A DNA stretch of 64,000 nt from Anaerolineae bacterium. GTDB taxonomy: Bacteria > Chloroflexota > Anaerolineae > Promineifilales > Promineifilaceae. The position numbers and the translations under genes were made by a program. The stretch spans positions 1 to 64,000 of the forward strand of contig JAMLHW010000004.1 in NCBI GenBank assembly GCA_023954475.1, given 5' to 3'. The notes under the pieces are model-generated. The model made no database searches. It saw only the letters and a program-made list of their open reading frames with translations, and was not told the DNA's origin. Positions 8,737 through 17,627 of the stretch are shown here, piece after piece. The first letter of the stretch is position 1. Every line of letters begins with the position of its first letter.

Positions 8737-9276
8737 CTACTCGGTATCGGGTGTTTCGTCGGAATCGGCCGAATCATCAGCCTCGCTGTCGTCTTCAGCC
8801 TCGCTGTCGTCTTCAGTATCCTCATCGTCACCGTCAAAAAAATCGATGACATCTTCAACCGCATCTTCAACTGCATCCTTTACCGCAGCCAGGAAACCAC
8901 CTGTTTCTTCAGCTTCTTCGGTCTGTTCAGCCTCAACGACCGCTTCCTCTGCAATCACTTCTTCAACGACTGTAACACCATAAAATTCAGCAGCCAGCGC
9001 ATCAATGCCTTCACCTTGATGCACGCGCGTCAAGCGCTCGTAGGTACCCTGACGTGTCAAAAGACCGCGCACAGCATCAGTCGGCTGCGCACCGACGCTC
9101 AGCCAATACAATGCCCGATCCTCAGCAATCTTGTAATCGACGGGATCAACCAGCGGATCGTAATAACCAATGCTCTCCACAAAGCGACCGTCGCGCGGCG
9201 CTTCTGCATCGGCGACAACAACACGATAGCTCGGCTGGCGCTTTTTGCCCCGGCGAGTCAGACGAATTTTCAACAT
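8737..9276 (-). CDS. rpsP: 30S ribosomal protein S16 with long acidic C-terminal tail
   Basis: Residues 1-80 form a normal S16 (MLKIRLTRRGKKRQPSYRVVVAD, VESIGYYDP, RALYWLSVGAQPTDAV). The protein is 179 residues, about twice the usual 80-100. The extra part is acidic (VVEAEQTEEAEE, then a segment rich in Asp, Glu and Ser from about 145). An 18-bp tandem repeat at about 8780-8818 codes part of it. GGAGAA lies about 9 bases before the ATG. Acidic tails on S16 are known in some phyla; the role here is unknown. Confidence 0.95.
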   Translation of the reverse strand: MLKIRLTRRGKKRQPSYRVVVADAEAPRDGRFVESIGYYDPLVDPVDYKIAEDRALYWLSVGAQPTDAVRGLLTRQGTYERLTRVHQGEGIDALAAEFYGVTVVEEVIAEEAVVEAEQTEEAEETGGFLAAVKDAVEDAVEDVIDFFDGDDEDTEDDSEAEDDSEADDSADSDETPDTE

Positions 9277-9356
9277 AGTATCACGTTCTCCATTTCAATC
9301 AGAAAATTATCCAAGCTTGTCCAAAAAGAGTCAACACATCGTCAACTCAGTCAAAA

Positions 9357-10697
9357 TCAAAATTTGCCACCAAGAAGATTACTCAATGCGCCGCGTCGTC
9401 CTGCACCGCTACTCTTCAACTGCTTCATCATTGTCTGCATTTCGCGGAATTGCCGCAACAATTGATTCACTTCTTGTACAGACGTACCGGATCCGGCAGC
9501 AATGCGGCGCTTGCGGCTCGCTTTAAGCAGGCGCGGATTGCGGCGTTCTTTCGGTGTCATCGAATAAATAATTGCCTCGACACGCTTCAATTCACCCTCT
9601 GCTCCAGATAAATCGACATCATTCATCATCTGGCCCATTCCCGGCAGCATACCCAGCACCTTGCCTAACGGGCCCAACTTCTTGATCTGCTGCATCTGTT
9701 GCAAGAAATCTTCAAGGTCGAACTTACCGCTCATCAGGCGCTCGCCCGCACGCTGCGTCTCTTCCTCGTCTAGCTGCTCCGACGCTTGCTCTATGAGCGT
9801 CAGCACATCGCCCATGCCCAGAATGCGGCTTGCCATGCGATCAGGGTGAAACAACTCCAGACCATCCAGTTTTTCACCCGTACCCAGATACTTGATCGGT
9901 ACACCGGTTACTTCACGCATTGAGATAGCGGCGCCACCGCGGGCGTCACCATCGACTTTGGTCATGATCAGACCGGTTAGGCCAACCGCATTGTTGAAGT
10001 CGGTCGCTACGCGCACAGCTTCCTGACCTGTCATCGCATCAGCCACCAGAATCACTTCAATCGGGTCGGTAGCAGCTTTAATTGCTTTGATCTCGTCCAT
10101 CATCATGTCATCGATGTTGAGACGACCTGCCGTGTCCAAGAGTACAACGGTAGCACCTGACTCACGCGCTTTGGCAACACCGTTGGCACAAATAGTCGGC
10201 GGACGACCATTAACGCCTTCATCGTAGACAGGAATATCCAGTTGACGACCGAGTGCCTGGAGCTGATCAATAGCAGCCGGGCGATAAACGTCAGCCGCGA
10301 CGAGATAGGGACGACTGCCTTTTTTGCGCAAATGTAGTGCCAATTTGGCGGCGGTAGTCGTCTTGCCGGAACCCTGCAATCCGACCAGCATAATAATTGT
10401 TGGATTTTGCAATCCTAATTCAAGTCGCCCCGGCTCACCCAGCGTGTTGATCAGTTCTTCGTGGACAATTTTGACCACTTGCTGACCCGGTGTAATCGTC
10501 TGCATCACCTCGACGCCGACAGCACGCTCACGCACGCGTTTGACAAATTGCTTAACAACTTTGAAGTTGACATCGGCTTCGAGCAGTGCGAGACGCACTT
10601 CACGCATGGCAGCATCGACATCGGCTTCGGTTAGCTTGCCGCGTCTTTGCAGGCCGTCAAAGACGCCCTGAAGTCGATTTCCAAGTGATTCAAACAT
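9357..10697 (-). CDS. ffh: Signal recognition particle GTPase Ffh
   Basis: Ffh binds signal peptides and 4.5S RNA and targets nascent membrane proteins to FtsY. The 446-residue protein has the N domain, the G domain with P-loop GLQGSGKTTTAAKLA (about 107-121), DTAGR and TKVDGDARGG, and the Met-rich M domain (MPGMGQMMNDVD, SMTPKERRNP, SGTSVQEVNQLLRQF). All motifs are intact. It heads the conserved cluster with rpsP, khpA and rimM. No TCGGCCGA octamer occurs anywhere in ffh or rpsP except in the tail of rpsP. Confidence 0.97.
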   Translation of the reverse strand: MFESLGNRLQGVFDGLQRRGKLTEADVDAAMREVRLALLEADVNFKVVKQFVKRVRERAVGVEVMQTITPGQQVVKIVHEELINTLGEPGRLELGLQNPTIIMLVGLQGSGKTTTAAKLALHLRKKGSRPYLVAADVYRPAAIDQLQALGRQLDIPVYDEGVNGRPPTICANGVAKARESGATVVLLDTAGRLNIDDMMMDEIKAIKAATDPIEVILVADAMTGQEAVRVATDFNNAVGLTGLIMTKVDGDARGGAAISMREVTGVPIKYLGTGEKLDGLELFHPDRMASRILGMGDVLTLIEQASEQLDEEETQRAGERLMSGKFDLEDFLQQMQQIKKLGPLGKVLGMLPGMGQMMNDVDLSGAEGELKRVEAIIYSMTPKERRNPRLLKASRKRRIAAGSGTSVQEVNQLLRQFREMQTMMKQLKSSGAGRRGALSNLLGGKF

Positions 10698-10807
10698 GCG
10701 TTACCTACTCGTGGTGAACAAACCACAAGACCCGGAATTCTAACAAAGCCGCCGAGGTTGGTCAAGCAGCACTGATTGCATTTATCTCTTGCTTACACCG
10801 ATCTGCT

Positions 10808-11206
10808 TTAGCCGGTGAGGCGTAGCCATAATGGTGGGCCAAGAATGAGCAGTCCAACCAACACAGAGCTACATGCACCGACGAGGACAGTTGCGGCTGC
10901 CACATCTTTGGCTACTTTGGCTAGCGGATGATAGTCAGGCATGAGCATATCGATAATGGCCTCAAGCGCCGTATTCATGAATTCAGCGATCCAGACAATG
11001 GTGATGGTAATGATCAGAATAGCCCAATCAGTACGCGATAGTCCGAGCCATAATCCGACAAGAACAACGCCAATAGAAACTACGCCGTGAATCCAGGCGT
11101 TTTGTTGGGTGCGCAAAACATACCACCATCCGGCAAATGCGTAGCGAAAACTGCGCGCGCGGGCCATCATCGAAAATGGCTGCTGTTGCGGTTCTTTGGC
11201 GCTCAT
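10808..11206 (-). CDS. dgkA: Diacylglycerol/undecaprenol kinase family membrane protein
   Basis: A small integral membrane kinase of the DgkA family, which phosphorylates diacylglycerol or undecaprenol. From ATG at 11206 it has 132 residues. Family motifs are FRYAFAGWWYVLRTQQNAWIH, EFMNTALEAIIDML and AKVAKDVAAATVLV, with three hydrophobic helices. The longer ORF starting at 11272 runs into the 3' end of ybeY. The ATG at 11206 overlaps the ybeY stop as ATGA, so translational coupling is likely and this start was chosen. Confidence 0.9.
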   Translation of the reverse strand: MSAKEPQQQPFSMMARARSFRYAFAGWWYVLRTQQNAWIHGVVSIGVVLVGLWLGLSRTDWAILIITITIVWIAEFMNTALEAIIDMLMPDYHPLAKVAKDVAAATVLVGACSSVLVGLLILGPPLWLRLTG

Positions 11207-11673
11207 TCGTCTTCTCGGGGCATAGTGAGGGATGATCCGAGTTTGGTCAATATGGTTTTTTGTGCATACCACATGGCTGCTTTTTCGGCCGAATCCCCAT
11301 GATCATATCCCAACAAATGCAGCGTACCGTGTACCGTGAGTAAACATAACTCGGCATCAAGTGAGTGTCCCCACTTTTCTGCCTGCCGCGCTGCCTGTGG
11401 TATTGAAATGGCGACATCTCCCAAATACAGTGGCCCATCCGGATATAATGGCTCTCCGTCGGCAAAACTGAGCACATCGGTCGTCTTGTCCACGTCCCGA
11501 TAGGTGCGATTCAGCATCTGCACCGTTTCGTCATCGGTCAACAGCAGCGCCATAGAAGCAGACGGCGCCACACCTTCGTGGGTCAAGGTCATTGTGACCG
11601 CATCCGACAGCACGGTTTCAATTCCGTCCGGCACATCGACATCAATTTGAATGTCAATCTCATACGGGATCAT
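11203..11673 (-). CDS. ybeY: Endoribonuclease YbeY, rRNA maturation factor
   Basis: YbeY is a zinc endoribonuclease involved in 16S rRNA 3' maturation and ribosome quality control. The 156-residue protein carries the metal-binding HGTLHLLGYDHGD motif near residues 115-127 and the upstream TDVLSFAD segment. It overlaps the pgpH-like gene by 4 bp upstream and the dgkA gene by 4 bp downstream (ATGA at both joints), so the three genes form a tightly coupled operon. Confidence 0.95.
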   Translation of the reverse strand: MIPYEIDIQIDVDVPDGIETVLSDAVTMTLTHEGVAPSASMALLLTDDETVQMLNRTYRDVDKTTDVLSFADGEPLYPDGPLYLGDVAISIPQAARQAEKWGHSLDAELCLLTVHGTLHLLGYDHGDSAEKAAMWYAQKTILTKLGSSLTMPREDE

Positions 11674-13910
11674 TGGCTCTGGGTTGCGGCAACAGACGGG
11701 TCGGTTGTGGGCATTTCGGCCGAATCCCGCACCACCGGCGGCAATTCCGACCGTGACGGCAGTGCTTCCATTTCAGTCACGCGATGGGTCGGCGGCGCTA
11801 GGACAGCCGGCCTGTTCTGCGCTTCAATAGCTTCATTCCCTTCATAGCGCACACGAATATGGAAACGTCCTTTCATCGTGTCGATAAACGATTCCCGTGC
11901 CGCCTTGATATCACCAAGAGAAAGGCCTGAATGATCCAACTGGCCTTCCTGCAAGATTTCATCAATCAACGTGTTCACCAACTTCTCGACTGCCGCCTCG
12001 TTATTAGGCTGGATAGCGCTCGATGCCGCCTCCAGCGTATCCGCCATTGCTACCAGACCCGTTTCGCGTGAGGTCGGCAACGGGCCGGGATAGCGAAAAC
12101 GAGCCATATCAACTGAATCCGGATCACTCTCCAGCGCGCGGGCTTTCTTGTAAAACCCTTTCAAAACACGGTTACCGTGATGGGTAGCAATAAACTCCTG
12201 AACTTGTTGCGGCAGCCGGTGCTGTTGCGCCAGTTTCAGACCGTCACTCACATGCGAAATGATGATGCGTGCGCTGCTGTAGGGATCGAGTTGATCATGT
12301 GGATTGATCCCTTCCTGGTTTTCCGTAAAGAACGGCGGTCGCGTCATCTTGCCGATGTCATGATAGAAAGCGCCGACACGGACTAGCGACGCATTGGCAT
12401 GAATACGTTCCGCTGCCTGTTCGGCAAGGTTCGAAACCATAATACTGTGATGATAGGTGCCCGGCGCCCGGCGCAACAATTCCTTGAGTAATGGATGGTC
12501 GAGATGGGACAATTCCTGTAATTGCAGCGTAGTGATAATACCGAGCACATTGCCGATGATATAAAATCCTGCAATGGTCAAGCTGGCAGCCAGCAATCCG
12601 TTAGTCAGTGCCAGACCCAACAACACGGAAAAATCGAACAAGTCAACCTGCGGCGTCGCGTTAAATGCGATGACGACGAGAATATTGCCGATGCCGGCAA
12701 TGAGTCCGGCGCGAAATATGCCGTTGATACGCTCAATTCGGCGCAGAGAGAAGATCGCCATTAAACTGCCGACAACAATATAAAATGCCGTTTCCAGTGA
12801 ATTGCCGGCAACATACCCACCAATGCCACCCAACGCCAGCATAATGATGGCAGCAAAACGCACGTCGAAGATAACGGCAACCAGCATCGCCAACGCTACC
12901 GCAGGGAAAAGAAGCTGGACAAACATCTGCTGCTGCGTCAACATAAAACGCGCCAAAACAACGAAGATGATAGCCAGACTCGACAGCAAAACAATATAAC
13001 GCTGTCCATGGTATCGCGGCAGATTGAATTGACGCCAATACAACATGCATACGGTGACACACAAAAATGTCACCAAAGCGATGCGGCCGACGATTTCCCA
13101 ATTCGTCGTTGACTGCAACAGCCCCAATTGTGCCAACGCTTCTATATGTTCGGGTCGAACTTCCTGACCTGCAACAACGACATTATCGCCTTGAATGATA
13201 GTTTTGGTGACGGAATCTACCTGGGCACTGGCATCTTCGCGCAACGTGGCTGTTTCTTCAGCATTCAGGAAGCTGTTGGGAATGATAAACTGAGTCGCCA
13301 GGTTCATCACGACGGCTTCTTGTGTTTCGCTTAGCCCAAAACCCAATTCCCGGCTCACGCGATTAGCGAAGTCGTAGTTGCCGTCATTTCTGATTTCGCT
13401 GCTCATCAATCGGCCGATTATCGTTGACACCTGCCCGCGCACCGTGTCAAAATCGGCATCACTCATAGTCAGCAGGCTGGTTGCCGTCTCAGCATCCACG
13501 TCAACGCCTTCAACTGCCTGCAACGTCGCGATCTTCTGTTCTAGCGTAGCCGACGTATCATTGCGCACAACTTTGATGAAATCGAATACCTCACGAGCAA
13601 AGCCGTCTTGGGTTCGGCCGATATCGCGATCTATCGACGAATACACTTCGTCAACTGCGGTCGCTGCGTTTGCACGCGCCCGCTCCGTCAGGACATCGCT
13701 CAGATAAGACTTGTTTTGTGTGGCGACAATCGTTTCCTGAGCGATGTCACCTTCCTGCAAATCGAGTGCAGTGGGGTTGGTCAGACTGGCAGACAGAATG
13801 AGCGTCAGCACAAGCGATAACGCTACTGTGTATACCCACGGTAGCCACGCTTGCAGCATGTTTTGCAAACGCATTCTGGAATCGGCCGATGCAGTTTCCG
13901 ACGGCGTCAT
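11670..13910 (-). CDS. PgpH-like membrane HD hydrolase (7TM-7TMR-HD)
   Basis: A 746-residue protein like PgpH, which hydrolyses cyclic di-AMP in Firmicutes. An N-terminal TM helix (about 25-45) is followed by an extracytoplasmic 7TMR-HDED-type domain (residues 50-270), a multi-pass membrane region (about 280-460) and a cytosolic HD domain with HHSIMVSNLAEQA, AFYHDIGKM and THHGNRVL. The HD metal ligands are intact. The tail after the HD domain is Ala/Pro-rich. Its place before ybeY is conserved across bacteria. The substrate in this phylum is inferred only from the family. Confidence 0.9.
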   Translation of the reverse strand: MTPSETASADSRMRLQNMLQAWLPWVYTVALSLVLTLILSASLTNPTALDLQEGDIAQETIVATQNKSYLSDVLTERARANAATAVDEVYSSIDRDIGRTQDGFAREVFDFIKVVRNDTSATLEQKIATLQAVEGVDVDAETATSLLTMSDADFDTVRGQVSTIIGRLMSSEIRNDGNYDFANRVSRELGFGLSETQEAVVMNLATQFIIPNSFLNAEETATLREDASAQVDSVTKTIIQGDNVVVAGQEVRPEHIEALAQLGLLQSTTNWEIVGRIALVTFLCVTVCMLYWRQFNLPRYHGQRYIVLLSSLAIIFVVLARFMLTQQQMFVQLLFPAVALAMLVAVIFDVRFAAIIMLALGGIGGYVAGNSLETAFYIVVGSLMAIFSLRRIERINGIFRAGLIAGIGNILVVIAFNATPQVDLFDFSVLLGLALTNGLLAASLTIAGFYIIGNVLGIITTLQLQELSHLDHPLLKELLRRAPGTYHHSIMVSNLAEQAAERIHANASLVRVGAFYHDIGKMTRPPFFTENQEGINPHDQLDPYSSARIIISHVSDGLKLAQQHRLPQQVQEFIATHHGNRVLKGFYKKARALESDPDSVDMARFRYPGPLPTSRETGLVAMADTLEAASSAIQPNNEAAVEKLVNTLIDEILQEGQLDHSGLSLGDIKAARESFIDTMKGRFHIRVRYEGNEAIEAQNRPAVLAPPTHRVTEMEALPSRSELPPVVRDSAEMPTTDPSVAATQSQ

Positions 13911-13937
13911 AAACGACTCACTGTGAACACAACGTGC

Positions 13938-14393
13938 TCAACTTTCCTTTTCGCGTAACAGATCGTTGACAACCTCGTTAATCAAGCGACCATCTGCCTT
14001 GCCGCGCAACTGCGGCATCAATCGACCCATGACCTGTCCCATTCCACGCACATCGGTTACACCAAGTTCCTCTATGACTCCAGCGGCGACCACCTCAATT
14101 TCTGCACGGCTCATCATTTGCGGTAAATACCGTTCAATGACAGCCAGCTCACGCTGCTCAACGACAACAAGATCAGATCTGCCTGCCTTTTCATAGTCGA
14201 CAATACTCTCCCGGCGTTGTTTGGCCTGCTTGCTGAGTACAGCCATCACGCCACTGTCATCGAGTTCTTCGCCGCTGTCTACTTCTGTCTGTTTAATGGC
14301 CGCGTTGAGCGACCGCAACGTATCACGCGTATCGGTATCACCCGCTCTCATCGCCGTTTTCAGGTCGGCATTTATTTGCTCTCGAACACTCAT
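13938..14393 (-). CDS. yqeY: GatB/YqeY domain protein
   Basis: A 151-residue YqeY family protein, related to the tRNA-binding tail domain of GatB. The sequence begins SVREQINADLKTAMRAGDTDTRDTLRSLNAAIK, has EYEKAGR-like and RYLPQMMSRAEIE segments, and ends in MGRLMPQLRGKADGRLINEVVNDLL. A strong GGAGG lies 9-13 bases before the ATG. The gene is 27 bp upstream of the pgpH-like gene on the same strand. The family's exact role is unclear, possibly in amidotransferase or tRNA binding. Confidence 0.93.
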   Translation of the reverse strand: MSVREQINADLKTAMRAGDTDTRDTLRSLNAAIKQTEVDSGEELDDSGVMAVLSKQAKQRRESIVDYEKAGRSDLVVVEQRELAVIERYLPQMMSRAEIEVVAAGVIEELGVTDVRGMGQVMGRLMPQLRGKADGRLINEVVNDLLREKES

Positions 14394-14537
14394 TTCGGTG
14401 TGCCTCCGTAGGGTGATTGTAGCATTTGCGTCGAAAAAGTGTCAACTTCGGCCGATTACGACACATGAAACCGGTCGATCCGGCATTGACTATAAGTGAA
14501 CTATGCGAAGCTGCGAAACGACAATTATGCTATGCGC

Positions 14538-15278
14538 TCAAGTCTCGTATGCAGCTTTGCGGTAATCGCTGCGGGGAATCATGATGGTGTAGAGATTGAG
14601 ATCGCCTTCGCGACCGTCAGCGCGAAATTGATCGATGATTTGCAGTTCGGCCGAAGCTGCCAGAACTTCCGTCGCCGCAGCGTCAATCAGGCTGACATAA
14701 CGCCGTCCCGCTCCGCCACGGTGCCATGAAAGTAGATAATCGCCCGGTTCCACATCGCTTCCTGTCAAGCCGACTGCCGACCACGGCAGCAGCTTGCGAC
14801 GTTGTCGATCACTATCCATGAATTGCCAGTTGACCAGAATCAACCGTCCGCCCGGCTCCAATTGCACCGCCATCTCACGCAACAATTGAGCGCGTCGCGC
14901 TGCACCGGGAATGTGCTGCATTGTCGCCACACACGCCATACCGGTAAAGTAACCGAGATCAGCCAAGACTCCCGGCATTGTGATGTCGCGCTGGAAATAT
15001 GTCATGGCCTTGTGCTGCGGGCCAGCTGCCAACAAAGGCACGCTAAAATCGACCCCAATATATGTCGCAATTGCATTCTCTTCGAGCAGATACTGTCCCA
15101 AGCGGCCGGTGCCACAGCCCACATCGAGAAAACGGTCACAAGGTTGAGGCAGTGCCTGAGCTAATCGGCCGAATCCCGACCACGGACGGCGGCGACTGAC
15201 TGCAAACGCGGTGCCAAACTGCGTATAAAATGTGTGATTCAGCGCAATGAGTTGTGCCGCTACCTCGGGTTTCATCAT
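14538..15278 (-). CDS. Class I SAM-dependent methyltransferase
   Basis: A 246-residue protein from the ATG at 15278. The SAM-binding motif I is FLDVGCGTGRLGQYL (about residues 60-74), followed by YIGVDFSVPLL for motif II and a motif-III-like LEPGGRLILVNWQF. The family matches small-molecule methyltransferases of the Methyltransf_11/25 type; no substrate can be assigned. The ORF extends upstream to 15389 but that part overlaps the preceding small gene in another frame. ATGATG at 15273-15278 overlaps its stop codon (TGA), so coupled translation is likely. Confidence 0.85.
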   Translation of the reverse strand: MMKPEVAAQLIALNHTFYTQFGTAFAVSRRRPWSGFGRLAQALPQPCDRFLDVGCGTGRLGQYLLEENAIATYIGVDFSVPLLAAGPQHKAMTYFQRDITMPGVLADLGYFTGMACVATMQHIPGAARRAQLLREMAVQLEPGGRLILVNWQFMDSDRQRRKLLPWSAVGLTGSDVEPGDYLLSWHRGGAGRRYVSLIDAAATEVLAASAELQIIDQFRADGREGDLNLYTIMIPRSDYRKAAYET

Positions 15279-15463
15279 GACATTTTTGAACGAATGCGGC
15301 GCGTATTGGTCACGAAGAAATGACGCCCATCCGCCAACCGCACCCATACGCCGGGTGCATCGAGAGCAACAACCTGTCCCGCAAGCCAATTTTCCCCTGT
15401 GCCACCGGCAAACGTGATTTCGACCGCATCACCGGGCTTAAATCGATCGATCAATCGTCTCAT
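15275..15463 (-). CDS. Small conserved-looking protein of 62 residues
   Basis: A 62-residue ORF starting MRRLIDRFKPGDAVEITF and ending RRIRSKMS. It is read in frame with a longer ORF (to 15772), but the upstream part lies antisense-free inside the kinase gene in another frame and looks like noise; the ATG at 15463 follows the end of the kinase gene by 22 bp. The content (GDAVEI, GQVVALDAPGVWVRLADGRHFFV) suggests a small SH3-like or KOW-like beta barrel. The TGA stop overlaps the ATG of the methyltransferase. Function is unknown; it may act with the methyltransferase. Confidence 0.65.
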   Translation of the reverse strand: MRRLIDRFKPGDAVEITFAGGTGENWLAGQVVALDAPGVWVRLADGRHFFVTNTRRIRSKMS

Positions 15464-15485
15464 ATAGCGTTTGGTCACAATGCGC

Positions 15486-16334
15486 TCAAAAACCGAACCG
15501 CTGCAAAGTCCGCGACATGGCATCGACATAGCCGCCACCGAACAAACGGACGTGGACGAGGAGCGGATAAAGGTTGTAAATGTCACACCTTTCCTCAAAA
15601 AAACCGTCTCGTATCGGCCGAATGGCAGCATACTGCTCATAAAATGGACGATCAAACGTATGGAACAACGTCGTAAACGCCAGCTCGATCTCCGGATCCG
15701 CATAGTAGATTGCCGGATCGAGAAAAGCCGTGACGCATTCCGCATTTGCCAGCACATTAGTTGTCCACACATCGCCGTGGATCAAAGCCGGTTGTTCCGG
15801 CTCAATCAGCCATCTGTCGAGATGAGCCGCAAACTGTTCCAACCGGTGCAGCACAGGTGATGGCAACATCCGCTCGGTAGCTGCCTCACGTCCAAAATTC
15901 AGCAACCGCTGCTCACGAAAAAAGTCAACCCACGATGCCGTCCAGAGGTTAGGCTGATGTAATCCACCGATCAATGTATCGATTTCCAGACCAAATTGGG
16001 GCGCAGTTACTGTGTGCAAAGAGGCCAGCAGTCTGGCAGCATGGCGCTGCGCCGACTCCGAAAACTGACTCCGGCCCGGTTCACAGGTCATAAGCAGCAA
16101 ATTGGGGGATGCCGACAGCACAGCAGGTACAGGCAACTGGCTATTTTCTGCCAGATAGGTGAGCATGGCCGCTTCGATATCCAGTCTGGCGTTCGGCCTG
16201 TCGTCAAACTTGGCAACAATGGTGTCGTCAGCTAATGCAACGCGATACACGTCACCGATGCTGCCGCCGCTCAGACGATGCACTGCCATCGGCCGAACAC
16301 CCAGTGCTGCTTCAATCGCCTTTTCTAGTGACAC
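15486..16334 (-). CDS. Fructosamine kinase family protein
   Basis: A 282-residue protein of the fructosamine-3-kinase/APH-like superfamily, which phosphorylates ketosamines formed by glycation so they can break down. Motifs are GGSIGDVYRVALAD (glycine-rich loop), VAKFDD with the ATP-binding Lys, the catalytic loop LIHGDVWTTNVLA and the metal-binding FLDPAIYYADPEIELA. The C-terminus DIYNLYPLLVHVRLFGGGYV is typical. It lies 7 bp downstream of the PPOX gene. Substrate assignment is by family only. Confidence 0.92.
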   Translation of the reverse strand: MSLEKAIEAALGVRPMAVHRLSGGSIGDVYRVALADDTIVAKFDDRPNARLDIEAAMLTYLAENSQLPVPAVLSASPNLLLMTCEPGRSQFSESAQRHAARLLASLHTVTAPQFGLEIDTLIGGLHQPNLWTASWVDFFREQRLLNFGREAATERMLPSPVLHRLEQFAAHLDRWLIEPEQPALIHGDVWTTNVLANAECVTAFLDPAIYYADPEIELAFTTLFHTFDRPFYEQYAAIRPIRDGFFEERCDIYNLYPLLVHVRLFGGGYVDAMSRTLQRFGF

Positions 16335-16340
16335 GACCCA

Positions 16341-16883
16341 TCACTCATACAAACCGGTCGGCCGATTGTCAAGGCTAACCTGATTGTTCTCGCGACGATA
16401 TGCTTCTACCTCTTCCTCGCCCCGATTTTCTGCCCACTGAACGAGTAAATCGCGCTGACCGACATAATCGTACAACGGCACGGCAAATCCACACGATGTC
16501 TGCACCAGATCGACATGGACATCGAAAATCTGCCGCGTGCCGGGTATCGGCCGAAAATGAGCGAACAACGCGTCCCACGCCGGATCACGAGGATAAACCG
16601 CCGTCGCCTCGCCGTAAAGTCGCAAGATCATCGGTTGGCCGGTAAAAGCACAAAACAGCAGCGTCATGCGTTTGCTTTCCAGCAAATGGGCCGCGGTTTC
16701 ATTGCCACTGCCGGTCACACTGAGCCATGCAACGCGATTCGGACTCAAAACTCGCAGCGCATCCAATCCTTTCGGCGACACGTTCACGCGGCCGTCCGGT
16801 GCCGCCGTCGCCACAAAAAACATGTGCTGCGCTGTGATAAATTCCCGATGTTTGTCTGTGATTGCAGGGTATTGTTGTGCCAT
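16341..16883 (-). CDS. Pyridoxamine 5'-phosphate oxidase family protein
   Basis: A 180-residue flavin-binding split-barrel protein. FFVATAAPDGRVNVSPKG near residues 22-39 and ETAAHLLESKRMTLLFCAFTG are the FMN-binding family motifs. The C-terminal part (CGFAVPLYDYVGQRDLLVQWAENRGEE, seen in short pieces) is typical of the subgroup annotated as pyridoxamine 5'-phosphate oxidase-like in many genomes. It is unlikely to be the true PdxH, which has a different C-terminus. The gene sits directly upstream of the fructosamine kinase gene. Confidence 0.9.
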   Translation of the reverse strand: MAQQYPAITDKHREFITAQHMFFVATAAPDGRVNVSPKGLDALRVLSPNRVAWLSVTGSGNETAAHLLESKRMTLLFCAFTGQPMILRLYGEATAVYPRDPAWDALFAHFRPIPGTRQIFDVHVDLVQTSCGFAVPLYDYVGQRDLLVQWAENRGEEEVEAYRRENNQVSLDNRPTGLYE

Positions 16884-16954
16884 AAACCAACCAGATTTTG
16901 CGCGGTCATTGGACTGACCACCGCAACTACTATGTCCGTTCCTACCACGCTCGA

Positions 16955-17623
16955 TTATGGTGCAGCGGCTCGAAAATCGTCAAACTCGACAGCGACCGTA
17001 CCCAACTCGAAAGACCCACCGGTAACGCCGACATCGCCGGTTGTATGCGAGTTGTCCTGTACGCTGGCCAGCAACTCACCGTTGGCAAACAACGTCAATT
17101 CATTGCCGACACAACGCACCAGTAGATTGTTGTTAGCCTGACCCTGACGAATGGCGGTCGAAGGTTGATAATAATTCGGTGCTTCGCCGGTTAAATACTG
17201 TATTTCGGCCGATTGACTGTCGTATTTACCAATGGCGTAATAGCCGTCAGCACTGACAAGAAAAACATAAAAGTTCTGCAGGTCAGTGTAGCGACAAATC
17301 ACGCCGTATGCATTGTTGTCCGGGCCAGATACCGGTATAGCGGCAACCTCAATAACCACATCGTCAAATTGGCGGCCCGGATTCGACCATGCCAGTTGCC
17401 CGTTGTTGCTGACGTCGATGCGCATCACACCGTTTTCAATGGCCGCCGACGCACCTCCACTGTCAAATTGCGCCCAACCACACAAGGCCGGATCATCAAA
17501 TGTGTCGACAAAGCCACCGATTTCACTGATGCAGGCGTCTACGGGCGTTGTGAATCGCTCTACTACCTGACAACCTGACATTGTGAGTACCAACAGCAGT
17601 CCAACACCAATTGCGATGCGCAT
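16955..17623 (-). CDS. Lipoprotein with LamG/concanavalin-like domain
   Basis: A 222-residue predicted lipoprotein from ATG 17623 (a longer ORF reaches 17689 but overlaps the upstream small gene). The signal peptide IAIGVGLLLVLTMSGC ends in a lipobox with Cys at residue 18. The mature part (FDDPALCGWAQFD, NNAYGVICRYTDLQNFYVFL, NELTLFANGELLASVQDN, GDVGVTGGSFE) matches beta-sandwich DUF1080/LamG-like carbohydrate-binding folds. It lies 4 bp after a 52-residue membrane protein gene. The ligand is unknown. Confidence 0.75.
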   Translation of the reverse strand: MRIAIGVGLLLVLTMSGCQVVERFTTPVDACISEIGGFVDTFDDPALCGWAQFDSGGASAAIENGVMRIDVSNNGQLAWSNPGRQFDDVVIEVAAIPVSGPDNNAYGVICRYTDLQNFYVFLVSADGYYAIGKYDSQSAEIQYLTGEAPNYYQPSTAIRQGQANNNLLVRCVGNELTLFANGELLASVQDNSHTTGDVGVTGGSFELGTVAVEFDDFRAAAP

Positions 17624-17627
17624 TCGT

